DNA of 64,000 bases. Source: Trichaptum fuscoviolaceum (taxonomy: Eukaryota > Basidiomycota > Agaricomycetes > Hymenochaetales > Trichaptaceae). Under the pieces are notes generated by a model, which saw nothing but the letters and a program-made list of their open reading frames with translations, ran no database searches and was not told where the DNA came from. Below, in pieces: positions 24,369 to 36,212 of the stretch. The DNA lies in NCBI GenBank assembly GCA_910574455.1, contig CAJSYZ010000005.1, positions 4,030,001 through 4,094,000 of the forward strand, written 5' to 3'. The position numbers and the translations under genes are program-made. Every line of letters begins with the position of its first letter. Positions within the stretch are counted from its first letter, which is position 1.

Positions 24369-27300
24369 TCAGAAAAGATCGACTTGACGCTTCACCGGCG
24401 ATATAACACCGATAACCTTGCTCTCAAAGTCAAGAATATCGCCCGCCTCCATAGCAACGAGATCCGCAAGTTCACCCTGGACTTCCAATCCTAGGAGCTT
24501 TTCAAGATTAGACGATGCCATCGCGAGTGCCTGAGTACGCGAGATATCTCCCAAAGCCTCCAAAGCGGCCTGTTCAGCCCGAAAGTCAATATAACAGTCT
24601 CTTCAAATCTATGCAGGACAGAAAATGTGTCTCTGATACTTACCCAAGCGATGTCAAAGCGGGTGTTTCTCGCGCTCCAGGGCTCTTCGATACCAATTCC
24701 AATGGTCACATTGTGAGCCGTTAGAAGAGATACGGCGCTGTCTTTAGTCAAAGGAGGCCCAGGTAATCTGTGGATTTGGCGAGCTATATCTTAGTGGCTA
24801 GTGATAAGAGAGTTCGAACATCAGAACCACGTACATTCTTCGCTTCTCCCATGACTTCGGAAAAGGGCGGGATGGAACTAGAACAACACCGATATTGGCT
24901 TCTGCGAGCTCCTTGGCAAGAATATGCGCTTCCTCCGCCCCTGTGATCGTGACTTTCAAGTTCTTGCCAGTCTCAGCCTCGATTTCTTTCTTTAGGACGA
25001 CAATTGTCGATATGACATCAGCATTCTTAGCATCGACAACCAGCGTCGCATTTCCCTTCAACTTCGTCAGCTTCCTCTTCGTCCCCAACACAGTTGAATC
25101 AACTCACTTCTGCCACTTTCGCAAACCACTCTCCCACCTTACCGGTCCCAGAGCCCTGCAAAAGGCCACGGAGCGCCGCAATCTGAGTGCTAATGCTTGG
25201 AGTTGCCCCTCCGTGGCCGATGCTGACATGCACTGCAGCAACGTCCTGCAGAATTGCACCTTTCGCCAGCTTGTGAGGGACTCCAAGGTTGAATGCCACA
25301 CTGAGACCAGACAGGAATCCGCGACTCTTTGGCGCCGTGATCCCGACTGTAACGCCCGAACGGTAAGCGAGACTGCACGACTGTTGTAAGCTCATGGTAC
25401 GGCAGAAGCTGGTGGCAATCACTCACTAAGCATCCCGAGTCGCGAATTGCAATCCATCCACAGCGCGTATGAGCGCTGTCGCCTTATCACCCCCAAGTAT
25501 GCTTGGAACGACTTCACTAAGTGCGTCGTATACAACGCCATCCTGTGTCGACACCTCACCGTTTATCTCCTCCAAGCCGAGCGCCGATCCGTAGGAGACG
25601 AGAGATGGAGCAATAGATCCCCCATTAAGGTCCACGACTTTTTCTGAAGGGCCATGTAAATATTTTGCGCAGGATTCTGTTAAACCTGCACAAGCGATCC
25701 TCCCCTGATCAACGACCACCACGCCAAGCTGTTGCGAGTCGCTCGCAGAGGACTCCGCCCGGAAGGTTTCAATAAGCTCCGCGCCCTGTGCACCACTCAC
25801 CCTCTGAGTTACACTCTTGACGTTCGTAAAAACGACTGTGCCTTGTACAGTTTGCTCTGGTTCGAGCGGTGGGAGGCCCTCATACTCGACAGCATTGGCA
25901 GCTTCCTTGTCGAAGTTTGGTGTCTTTGGTGTCTTTTGGAATGTAGCGGGCTTGTTAACGACATTTGGTGAGGCAAGCTGGGCAATTCCATCGATGAAGA
26001 CTTGTTTAGGTGTAGCACCAAGAGCCAGGGGATGCGAGTCCCAGATAACAAGGTCTGGAGGTATGAAATTAGTCCAGACTGGAGCCAAGGAGTGAAAGCG
26101 AATTCGACGAACCTGCGTCATAGCCTTCTTTGAGGAAGCCAACACGATGGTCCATTCCCATGACTGTAGCAGGGGTCGTAGTCACCGCGGCCAACGCAAT
26201 ATTATCCGCAAGCCCGTAGTAATGGGCTTGTTGGGCCTCGTATAACAAATAACGGGAGTTGAGCACGGGGTCTGGATACAAATAACTACACGATGTAAGG
26301 CAGACAACTCAATGAAACTCACGGTCGCTCTGTAGGTCGATATGTCAGAAGATTGTATCTGAAAGCGAAGGGGAAAGCCTGCCTTCATTACAACAGGAAG
26401 TCCATTTTGTGCCAAGATCTTAGGGGCGAACTCTGAACCTCGGTAAGACTCTCGCTTGTATCGCGCATTGGTTGCGAAAATCGCTGACGCTGGAACATTG
26501 CCTGCATTTGACCCATTAGCACGTTTCAGGAAAGTGGAATTAGAAAACCGGATTTCACCATACGCCTGTTTCAATAACTCAGGAACGAGGTATGTCTCAT
26601 GGGCGTGATGGAAAGCCGCAATTGGGAATTGAAATTCGTTCGTAAGCTGCACAACCAAAGTTAATATTATTGATAGAGGAATCGGAGTGCATGGAATTCG
26701 TACCCGGACTATATCATCTAAATCGACTGTTTCATAACAGTGAACTTGTACCTAAGAATATTTTAGACACAAGGTAAAACATCTCTGTGAATATTGTGTC
26801 AAACCTTGACGCGGCCTCTGAGAACGTCCACAAGGGCCTCCCATTTGAGTTCCTCGGGATATTCACCGAGACCCGACCACTCATTGTTCAAAGCCTTTTC
26901 GCAGTATGCATCTTGTTTCTCCTTGATCTGACGAGCCGTATCGTAAACTTCTCTGAATGCCCAGATATTATCCATCCGAGTATTGCCATAAACTCGGCGA
27001 GGGTTCTCCCCACATGCATGCTTCATTTGGCGCCATCTTGGCGGAGCTGAGAGGTCGATTGCTGAGGATCGATTCAGTGAAAATGGAGGTTCAAGGAGCA
27101 TGGACGTAGGTGATCGCTCTTGTGTTTCGCGAAGCTTTATCACGAATCCCTGGCCACCTGAAGAGGGAATTGAATACCCAAAGTCTTGAGTGACGTTTCT
27201 GACGTACCTATCCCATTGGCCGAGCCCGGCAAAACCAATGCTGTAGTGACACCCCCCGAGATTGAAAGCTTATACGCGTCGTCATGCGTGTTCAACCCAT

Positions 27301-27921
27301 CAAGAGCTCGCAGCCAGGGTTGTGTAATTCCGTGGCGAGAGTTTCCATCGTTGGCACCGCTCAAGGATGGGGCAGAATTGACGCCCAGATGGGAGTGCAG
27401 ATCCACAATCCTAATACTTTATTAGCTTAATTCCGTCCCGATGGCTACTAAGTTGCTTACCCTGGAGACACCCATGCCCCTTTTGCATCGATCGTTACGA
27501 GGTCGTCGCCCGAGGTGATCAAGAGAGCGCTCGGAATACGACCAAGCGCTTGTATGAGTCCCTTGTCCAAAAGTATATCACCTCTGATAACCTCTAACCC
27601 GTTTATTCTTCCCGTCCAGATCGTCGCATTCCGAATAAGTGTCGGCTTGGTTCCGGAAACGAACCTATCTGAGAACTTGCGCTCGTGGAACGTTGAAGGT
27701 GGACCGGGTTTCAACTTGAGATTGTTGCAACGATCATGGATAGCGCCGGCGTTCACAGGGAGGACATTACTCGTTCTGGTCTCGGTATGTGCCAAATAGA
27801 TATGCCTGCTCAAGGCAAACAGTGAAAACAGGACAAGAGCATAGAAAGACCATGGTGCACGACGCTTGCTCTTCGTAGGTTGACGAAGAGTCTTCGAACC
27901 GTCCAGATGAACGGGTAGCAT
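24369..27921 (-). CDS. membrane-anchored amidohydrolase-superfamily protein (CE9-like), copy B
   Basis: Predicted 958-residue paralogue of the 3707-7273 gene, in 13 exons: 27461-27921, 27208-27410, 26805-27157, 26704-26751, 26559-26646, 26383-26501, 26323-26329, 26113-26271, 25427-26054, 25108-25372, 24835-25055, 24644-24767, 24369-24569. Nearly every exon has the same length and phase as in copy A, including the 7-bp exon encoding part of KSDHP. Differences are a fused third exon (one intron fewer), 17 extra residues in the 628-bp exon, and a GC donor at 26382. It keeps the membrane helix, DLHSHLG, FHHAHE, KSDHP and DLVIWDSHP. The start at 27921 gives an N-terminus like copy A; an upstream exon near 28095-28148 cannot be joined in frame. 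Function is as for copy A: probably a metal-dependent hydrolase outside the cytosol, substrate unknown. Confidence 0.9.
26330..26382 (-). other. GC-AG intron in CE9-like copy B
   Basis: On the coding strand the exon ends GTAATGAAG and the intron starts GCAGGC and ends CCTACAG before the 7-bp exon AGCGACC. The paralogue has GTGCGT at this donor. The 53-bp intron contains no stop before the 7-bp exon, so an ORF caller would read through it, but only splicing restores the conserved KSDHPVLNSRY. Confidence 0.75.
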
Positions 27922-28342
27922 CCCCTCTTGATGGTGGGGTTGAGGAGAGATGGACAATACGATGAGCTCGACATCCTGTAAGTTGATGTGATATTCAAAT
28001 AGGTCGAAGGCAAGCAAGAAAGCATGGCCGAAAGCCCAAAATTAGTACCGTGCGGACGCGTGTGGCTAATTGTGGACGGATGAATAGAAGTACCTCGCGG
28101 GTCTTGTCCCGCGACGATAACAACCTTTGTGTCGGCATCCGTCGTCATTCACCTTAAATATTGTTCGGAAAGGGCGGCGATTGGGTCTGGAACAGTAAGA
28201 GCAATACAAGCTCCAAAGCAAAGCACATTGATCCTTTCCTACATCAATTATACAGAATAATGTGCGATAATTCTCTATGTAATATCATTTGTATCTGCCA
28301 GTAACTACAAGAACAAGGGATCATGCAACAGACGTCGCCTAT
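27922..28342. other. upstream region of CE9-like copy B
   Basis: 421 bp between the CE9-like start and the stop of the next gene on the same strand. On the minus strand, a GT donor after about 28095 and a TTGAATATCACATC...TTACAG acceptor-like stretch near 27976-28000 suggest a 5' UTR intron. Nothing else was recognised. Confidence 0.4.
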
Positions 28343-29429
28343 TTACAAAATACAAAAAACGCAGCTACATCGAGGCAAAGACAGCTCTGAAGTATACGAG
28401 TCAGAGTTCGCCCAACTTGTATTTGTCCATACAACGGGGGATAGTCGCATGGTCGGACCAAAGTTTGAATCAATTTGCCTTTCGTCATAGGATAGACTCT
28501 CGCGAGCCGGAGGAAATCCGAATTCTGAGGATGGTAGATTATAGTCGGACCCCGCGTATAAATCGGTGTTCACTTCAGAATACGGACTGGGGAACATATC
28601 GGATGGTGCAGAGTTGGGTGATTCAAATGATTGAATATCCGAGGGCGAGGGAGAATCTTGCAAAGAGGACGCACTGCCTTGCGCTATGTCCTCGGTGCTA
28701 AGATTCGGAATCTTGAATGCTTGGAAACGTGCCGAGTAGTATGTCCCAGGCGTTTCAACTTCAGAAAAAATAGATATCAGTGTTCAAGCAAGGAACTACC
28801 AGAATTTTGACACATACACTGAGGAACATATTTTCCAGGTGGTAAATGGCAAGGAAAGAATGGCACACTGCCAAAGCTACTGCATTCCATATGCCCCAAG
28901 ATCCCTGGAGGGCCACAGACCTCAGATCTCTCAGATGGGAGCTGACTTGGAAAAGCGTCGACGCCAATTATTGACAACTGTTTCTTTCCGGTACAAAGGA
29001 CAGTCTGGAAGTTCGATCCAAACATAGGTCTACTTGTGTAGTTTTCCAAATTATCATGACGAAGATTGGGTTCGACAAGGCTCTCCAGGTATTTGAGGGT
29101 ACTTGGGACTGGTTTGCACTTGACAGGTTTCGGCGCGATTATTTGAGGATAAGGGCGTGGTGGTTCAGGGTTGTAAGACTCCAACAGTAGGCTGTCGGAG
29201 GGAAGTACATTCTATTGTGAATGACAATAAGATACATGCGAATCGAAAGCGGTTGTTTACACACCTGAACAGTCGTATAAACCAGCTCTTGGGGAAGCGA
29301 ATTAAAAGTGGACAGGTGCGATCCGGGAGAATCGAAAGAGGCAACACGGAACGATGGCATGAAGTGTTCATAGGAATGCATAGATGAGCCTTCATCGAAA
29401 GATATCTCTAGGGAGGAATCGTATGTCAT
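28343..29429 (-). CDS. unrecognised Ser/Pro-rich protein beside the HMG-box gene
   Basis: Predicted 330-residue protein in three in-frame exons (29265-29429, 28800-29211, 28343-28758). I do not recognise the family. The N-terminus is acidic and aromatic (MTYDSSLEISFDEGSS). The middle carries a Pro-rich stretch (NPEPPRPYPQIIAPKPVKC), and a compact central part with several Cys, Gly and Pro residues follows. The C-terminal third is Ser/Pro/Asp-rich and ends in a Cys cluster, CSCVFCIL, that does not fit a CAAX box. No signal peptide or membrane helix is evident. Composition suggests a nuclear or regulatory protein, which is inference. It is 518 bp downstream of, and on the same strand as, the HMG-box gene. 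Exon joins are plausible but have no homologue to support them. Confidence 0.6.
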
Positions 29430-29947
29430 CCTGTAAGCACTCGAGCACAGTTCTGGAGAGGATCAAGTTTCTGGACATCGTCGTATCAGCGATGACAGCC
29501 TTTAAACAGAGATATTTGTGGTTATTCTGAGGAGGCCAGGAGCCACAACAAAAGCAAAGTATGCAAACCGAGTCCCCTAACCAGCAGGAAGCCACAGGTT
29601 TCACGACGCAATCATGATGAAGGAAAACCACAAGGTGCGCAGAACAATGTGGCATCCTCTAATGCAAAAGCGTCGGTAGCGACATAACCCAAGAACAGGA
29701 CAAAGAGAGTGCTTGAGCTCGCACATCGCACAAATCGGGTGTGAGCCACTGTGGTTTGTTGCAGAGCACGTGGGGGCCGGATGTGCGAGCAAGCAACACG
29801 CGTCAGCCTCGCTCTTTGACTTAGTCGCGATATACGTCGTAAGTACGAGCCAATGGGGAAAGCGACAATGGGGGAAAACGACAACGAACCACAAAGTACG
29901 CGTAGTGTACACAAGAACTATAATGAAATGGGAATAACCTGCCATAA
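29430..29947. other. intergenic region between HMG-box gene and its neighbour
   Basis: 518 bp with mixed short frames on both strands and no recognisable gene. It should contain the 3' UTR of the HMG-box gene and the promoter of the Ser/Pro-rich gene. Confidence 0.5.
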
Positions 29948-31172
29948 CTACGATGAAGATAACCCACAGACATCTGAAGAAAACCATGAAGTTGAGCTCC
30001 TTGCGCAAGGCAGCATGCCTTGAGTCAAATCTGTCGGGCGGCAGTCTAGAGTCGGATAGGTCACTGGCATGCCAGCTTGACAATCGGAGGGGTTTCCGAA
30101 AATCGACTCAGATTGTGAAAAGTCCAGCGCGCTTGCAAACATAGTCGCGAGATCGTCGCTAGCGTCCGTTGCGACAGGGACAGACATGCCGACGTTCTGT
30201 CGAGACTCGTGTGGATGCGTATCGAAGAAAGCACGAACTGCTCCCCAGGCATCGACCTCTGTAAAAGAAGGCCCGGCTGCAGCAGGCTCCTCGTTGTAGA
30301 TGGCCGGGAATGTTTCACCCAAGCAAGGACTACAAGCGCTCCAGTCAATATTGAATGGGCTGACCGGCAACGGCTCTGATTCCGAGAAAAGCTCTGCAGC
30401 CTAGTGACAGTCAGAACCGGAAAGAGAGATACTACGAGAATACTCTCACCTTTTCGGAGCTTGGTTCAGATAAGGACAGGTTGAAGAACTCGGAGCGAGT
30501 TGACGAGGTTGTAGGTGATGGTGTTGTATATGGTGATGGTGGCGGTGACGATAGTGAGGAAAAGCGGCTTCCCTTCGGGCTGGAGGTCGGCGATGGTGAC
30601 CATGTCGATGCTGCTTGCCGCCTGGATCCAGTTTTCGATCCTGTTTCCACCTTCCTCACTCTCTCCGCAAGGTAACTATGACTGAGAAGACCTTGCGATT
30701 CCATCCTCTCCCTTTCCTCTATCGCCAGCTGGAAGAACTGTCTCTTTACTTGCTCCGTCTCTGAACGCCAAAGCTCCGCAACGCGCCTGGAGACATCGTT
30801 CTGGTGCGTAACACTTCCAGGAAGCAGGTTGTGAGCCAACACGTAGGAGCGATAGAGAATGAAGGCGTTTGGGGATTTCTTCTTCTTTTGTGGAGTGGAA
30901 GAGGTTGATTTGGAGCGCGTACGTGCACGAGGGGATGAAGGCGACGGAGGAGGGCTTGGAGACGGTGAAGGGGTAGCGGGAGGCGACAAAGGCGCGTAGG
31001 TAACCCGCGGCGAGAACTCATCACGAGTAGATTCAAGGTAGGCGGTTTGCAGCGTCCTGTATGGCGTCGACTCTATAAAAGTTATCTTTATAAGACGATC
31101 CAGAGGTGACGATAGTTGTAGCTTACCTTGTACAGATCGCACAGAGCGTGATTGGGTTCGAACAGCGGGCAT
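29948..31172 (-). CDS. HMG-box protein 1
   Basis: Predicted 373-residue DNA-binding protein in three exons (31127-31172, 30450-31072, 29948-30400). A Pro/Ser-rich segment precedes a basic patch (TPQKKKKSPNAFILYRS). One HMG box of the sequence-specific MATA/Sox-like class follows, recognisable from SPNAFILYRS, VTHQNDVSRRVAELWR and the spacing of aromatic residues. The rest is Ser/Pro-rich and then acidic, as in activation regions. A 46-bp first exon starting MPAVRTQSRSVRSVQ matches the layout of the second HMG-box gene (49843-51291). The intron at 31073-31126 has no stop in one frame and could be retained, but splicing gives the better match. Basidiomycete HMG factors act in mating, fruiting and metal or stress responses; the role here is unknown. 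Confidence 0.82.
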
Positions 31173-31289
31173 CCTATTACTATTGGAGGGCGGATCGGTT
31201 TGTAGTCAAGAGAATCAGACTTCTTGTGAGAGACCATGGCGTTCTGACCGTCATCTTATACTTGCTCAGCGTCAACACGATGTGAGCTC

Positions 31290-31425
31290 TATAAGACGAA
31301 CTACGCGTTATTATCACCATGCGTCTAAGCTCCTACAGAAAAGGAAGAAACTCGCGTTATAATCACGTCGTGTCTGCGTTTGCCTCGAGGCGAATGAAAG
31401 ACCCTGAACGCGAGGCAGGTCCAGA
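31290..31425 (-). promoter_or_regulatory. upstream module of HMG-box gene 1, shared with gene 2
   Basis: This stretch, 118-253 bp before the start codon, aligns with 51397-51530 upstream of the second HMG-box gene. It holds two copies of a 21-bp element at 31306-31326 and 31355-31375, whose core on the + strand is CGTTATNATCAC followed by a CGTCT-like end, then GCCTCGAGGC at 31382 and ACCCTGAAC at 31401. Such conservation outside coding sequence suggests regulatory sites or a recent duplication. Confidence 0.65.
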
Positions 31426-31907
31426 TTCCCTAACCTCCGCACAAACTATCATATGCATAGTCCAGACTGGGATTAAGATGTTGAAGATTGACCAGGGTAC
31501 TACAGGGAGAGGGTGGTTTAAATCCTCCAGAAACACGGCAATTAAAAACCAACGTTAGGCGCACAGAAAAGTTATGTGTATATATCTACTGGAAAAAGTG
31601 GTGAGAGTTAGTACATTTAATCTCCTAAGACCTCACCAGGGAAGAGTTCGGCATGCACAATGGCGAGATTGTCTTTAAATAGCAGGTGAGTCCTTGAGGG
31701 ACAAAGAAAGAAGACGAAGTTCGCTACTATCACGTTTGGTGTGCCACGGCCTTAATACTACCCGTTATATCCGGCGACTCGGATAGCAAACACTGGCATA
31801 CGTCATCTTGTACTGTAAATATATGCGATATGCTTCGTATTTTCCAGCAATTCCATAACAGACAATTATTGAAATACAATATCTAATACGTTCGGTTCTA
31901 TGAGATC
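31426..31907. other. intergenic, no feature recognised
   Basis: About 480 bp between the HMG upstream module and the stop of the NmrA-like gene. It is AT-rich, with no credible gene or repeat. Confidence 0.5.
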
Positions 31908-32994
31908 TTACCCGTAGAACTCCTTCGCAAATTCTTCCAAGCTGTTAAGCTTTAATTCAGGATAAAGCTCTCTCGCATCCAATGCTTCTCCGTATTCCGG
32001 TTTCTTTGCATTTTCAACCGTATTATCTCCACGGATCCAAAGACTGACCTGGTACTCCAGATGTACCTTAAGAATCGACTGAGCGTCCTGCGCTTTTTTT
32101 ATAGTTTCCTCTGCGCTAAACCGTGTAACCGGGATCTTTTGGCCGGAGATGCGCTCGGCAAGCGCCAGGACCTCCTTCTGGGTCACTTCTTCAGTCCAGC
32201 AGAAAACATACTTATTCAAAGTACGTTCGTCCTTGATGATATGCGAGACAAACTTCCCGATGTCTCGGTTATCCGTGACGGCGGTCTTGACATCTCCGGT
32301 CCCGAAAAACTCCTTTGAAAACTCAGCGAGAGACGGGTGGATTGCCTTTGATGCGTCAATAACAGGCAGTGTAATTTGCATCCTGGTGCAATCAATTGTA
32401 GATAGCCCAGTCAAAGATAGACAGTATAGGATACTCACCACCAACCGACATCAACAAACGTGTACCCGAGACCAGCATTTTTGATATAGTCATGAATCTC
32501 GAGTTTCTGTTTTCCGTGATCAGTTAATGTAATATGCGGATCGGGATTAAAACGGAGCTACCTCACCATGTAGCTGCCGCTGACCTGGGACACAGGCTGT
32601 ACCCCAATCGCAAGGGATAAATCTCCTCACGCCAGCCCGTTTGGCTGCATCAATGAGAGGTTTCTGCTGCTGTAGCTGATTGTAAACGATTGTCGAGATG
32701 ACAATGTCAATGCCCGATAAGATTCCATCAAGTTCGGATGTTGTCGCGGTTGCCAGGTCAACAACTCTTATCTCTGCGCCTCGCAGCTTTAAACTCTCTG
32801 TCTCCGGTTTTGAAACAGAAGAAGGCCTAATAGCTGCTACAACTTGCTGATCCCAGATTGATCGTCAGTGGGATAGAGACTTTGGTGTAGGTAGATTGTA
32901 CACTCACAAAAGAAGGATCTCCGAGAAGGGCATCAGCTATGGAGCCTCCCGTGCGTCCAGTAGCACCGACCAGAAGTACTGTAAGTCTGACCAT
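31908..32994 (-). CDS. NmrA-like / isoflavone-reductase-like NAD(P)-binding protein
   Basis: Predicted 304-residue cytosolic oxidoreductase-like protein in four exons (32908-32994, 32562-32846, 32439-32506, 31908-32382). The N-terminal Rossmann signature is VLLVGATGRTGG. Next come ISTIVYNQ, the GVRRFIPCDWG stretch and KLEIHDYIKNAGLGYTFVDVGWW, all typical of the NmrA/isoflavone reductase branch of atypical SDRs. Length matches the family. The donor at 32561 was preferred because it joins HGE to KLEIHDYIK in phase. Members reduce small phenylpropanoid-like compounds or act as redox sensors, and the sequence does not say which. The ATG at 32994 is the only one compatible with the glycine motif near the N-terminus. 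Confidence 0.87.
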
Positions 32995-33916
32995 GATTGT
33001 GTGATGCAAGAGCGAGTGACCGACGTTGAAGACATAGCGACGACGTGGTGGAAGAATTCAGTTGATTATCATGATGACGCGATAACCTGAGGTGTAATAC
33101 CTATTGTCATTGTCAGATGGTCTTACGCGGGATCTTTATTAATTCGGCGATGATCTATTCAAAGACTGTCTCTATAGAGGACTCACTAAAATAGTCGAGG
33201 GAGTCATGCTTAAGTTGCCTTACAGCGATGGATTCGTTCAGGTGATAGAACTGAAAGTTCCGAACTTCATAAGACTTTTCGATTTTCAAAGCGCTGTTCG
33301 ATGCAACCGATTTATCTAGAAGTCAAAGTCTGAGGTTTAAGTAGAACGCTAACTAGAAGAGATCGCTCCTTTATCGGGCTGTCCTGGAGCGAAGAGCAAG
33401 GGCCTCGAAAAGTCACCGGGGAAAGTTGAACAAAGGTCATGCGTCACTGCGGCACCGTGACTGCCGATGCCAGTTCCATACTATAGAAAATGAGGCGGAG
33501 TTCTAACTTAAAGTTCGCAGTTTTTCTAAAATATCTATATAAATACTTTTCAATGAAATCTTACGATTAACTTGCCCAGCTACATGGAGATCTCAGCTAC
33601 TCAGATCCCCTACCAGGGTCCCTGAACAGACATCTCGGAGATACAATCGATGGAATGCCGATCCGGCTTGCAAATTAACTTTCATAATGATGATATTGAA
33701 CCGAACTAAGTAGATCTAAGCGTTCTAGCTTTCAGCATAAAGGTGGCCGGAGACCAAAAGAGAGAAAATGAAAGATCGGACATAGTGTACTATGATGTTT
33801 GTCGGTAGAACATTAAAGAGATTTATTATGTGAACCAGTGATCGAGAACTCAATTAATGTCAGAAATTGACTATTTCTGCCTCCAAGATGATTGATCAAT
33901 TGCGTTCGACGATGGA
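32995..33916. other. intergenic, no gene seen
   Basis: 922 bp between the start of the NmrA-like gene and the stop of the MFS gene. No frame of interest. The 16-bp word GCGGCACCGTGACTGC near 33450 recurs near 37833; this is too short to interpret. Confidence 0.5.
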
Positions 33917-36212
33917 CTAGTATGCGTGGGGCGACAAATAGGATGCATCGGCGGGCTCTGACACATCCAGTTTTTCGCCAACCTTTGGAGCAGCTTTTTC
34001 TGCACGCTCAACAGTCCGCTGCAAAGAGTATTCGCGAAGACCTAGAACTATAGATATTATAGACGTTTAGTATTCATACAACTTACACTTGAGCGGCGAG
34101 AACACTTACTGAACAATAAGCCCACAAATGACAGAGGCAGATAAACTATATAAATTGTTGCGAGACTGCGCGTGTAGGCGTGCAGGACTTGCTGGCGGAG
34201 GGATTCCGGCTGAATTTGCGAAAGGCCGGAGAAACTGACTATTGCTTGTGTCCCTGCTTGACCAGTGTAGCCTGACACCTTTGCGATACGCTTGCTGAGT
34301 TCCGTAGAGAATATGGTGTCGCCGATGGAGATACCGATTGTGCCCCCCAGTTCCCTGCATAAAAGGTATAAGGAAAAGTAGAGACGGCGAGGAAGGAAGT
34401 GTCGCTGACCGAACTAAGCCATACGCAGCAGTGGCGATGGCCATGTCCTTGAGAGGCATTGCAGTTTGAAGTGCGATCATGGGTGGCTGGAATAGACAGC
34501 CAGAACCAATACCAGCGATGAGAATAAAGATCTCCTGCTTGGCTTGACTAGTGTTCTCTTCCAGCATTATCATCAGTCCCTGGAGTATAAGGTGAGTCTT
34601 GAGTACTTCATCGTATGGTAAGCGAACTCACAAAGCCGACAGTCATAACGACCCAACCAGCCCATATGACGGGGCGATAGCGCCCCGTCGCTGCAACGGT
34701 AAAGCCACTGATGAAAGCAAAAATTGATGAGCCGAGCGTGTAAGGTAACTGTCGCACGCCGGCCATAGTTGCGCTTGATCCAAGGATTTGGAAGTAAAGT
34801 GGGATATAATAGCTAGCCCCAAAAAACAGCCCCGAATGCAGGAACCCCCCAACCAAGAGAGCAGTAGTAGTACGCGTCCTGAACAGTCTGGGTGGGACAA
34901 CTGGTTCTTTGGACGTGAAGAACTCGTTGACAGCCCCAGCGACGATCATGACAGCGCCGATGCACAAGGGGGCGAGAGTAACAGGAGCATGCCATCCTTT
35001 CCGAGCGGCATCGGCGCCCTGGAAACCAATCAGAAGTAACGCAGTGCCGCCCATTAAGAGGAATAGCCCAAAGAAATCGAAAGCTGAGATGATTTCGCGG
35101 AGGGGGCGTGGTTTATGGGGATTGACGCGGAGGAACAACAATAGGATGAGGGCAGCGACTCCTCCTGTCGGTAGGTTGATCCAGAAGCACCATCTCCAAG
35201 AGGCATGGTCCGCGAGCGCACCACCTACGAGTGGACCAACTACACTGGCTATGCCCCAAGTTGCGCCGATGAGGCCACCATACTTTCCTCGCTCCTCGAG
35301 TGAAGCTGGGACATGATCAGGAATGGTCAAAGCATACAGTCTGAGATCCAGCTTACTTATATCCGAAGTAATAATCTGCACCATTTGAATGATTCCACCA
35401 CCACCTATTCCCTGTACCCCACGACCTACCCAAAAAATAGCAAAACATCAATACATGAGTTCGTCGAAAAATATTTCAAACGCACAAACTGCAAGCCATG
35501 CGAAATTTTGCGCTGCACCGCAAAGCGCTGATCCTATTAGAAACACGGATATAGCGAAAAGGAGCATAGGTTTACGGCCCACTAAATCGGACATCTTGCC
35601 ATATAATGGAGCCAAACCTACAAGACATCGAGTTAGTTAACAGGTGAACCAAAAGCACAGTGTACTTAAAACAATACGTACATGCACACACTGGAAGAGT
35701 TAAGAATTAGATTTTTAGTACTGTTCAGTCTAAGAAAGGCACTCACTTAGAAGATATGCAGATCCGACCCAGCTATAACCTGACGCGCCACCGATATCTT
35801 TGACTATTGTTGGAAGAGCTACAGCAGCAATTGTTTGATCCAAAGCACCAAGAAACATCGTCAACATGAGCCTACGTAAAGCGCGCTATTAGTAGTCACT
35901 CGAGAATTATGGCAGGGAATTCAGGATCTACCCAGGAAAGACAATCTTCATGTTACTTTTCGAGAGATGTCAGCATAAAATTTTTGTGTAAGATAATTTG
36001 AACGGCACTAACTTGTGAGGAATCTCCAAAACCTCCTCATTCTGCCATGACGCTCCGGGCTTCTTCTTTTCCTTCGCCTTCTCTATGTCGGAAATAGGTG
36101 CATTGAAAGTTTGAGGTTCGTCTTCGGCGAGTGTCTCGGCTCCGGTCAATGTACTCGAAGCCGGATCTCCGACAACAGGCTTGATCTTTTCCGCGTTAAA
36201 TGAGGACGACAT
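33917..36212 (-). CDS. MFS transporter, DHA2 (14-helix) drug exporter type
   Basis: Predicted 592-residue plasma- or vacuolar-membrane antiporter in ten exons: 36013-36212, 35932-35955, 35747-35871, 35682-35690, 35486-35617, 35357-35425, 34632-35305, 34410-34579, 34110-34354, 33917-34047. Family marks are [20 protein letters not shown] in helix 1, motif A as [25 protein letters not shown], and motif C within [20 protein letters not shown]. Two very small exons (24 bp giving NNMKIVFPG, and 9 bp) are needed to keep the frame through helices 1-2. The N-terminal 65 residues are a charged cytosolic tail. DHA2 exporters move toxins, amino acids or siderophores out of the cytosol; the cargo is unknown. 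Exons 8-10 joined at 34110/34047 give a C-terminus ending SPHAY. Confidence 0.87.

Noticed and set aside
28095..28148. possible upstream coding exon of CE9-like copy B
   Set aside because: It reads MTTDADTKVVIV and has a GT after it, but cannot be joined to the next exon in the correct phase. A 5' UTR intron is more likely.
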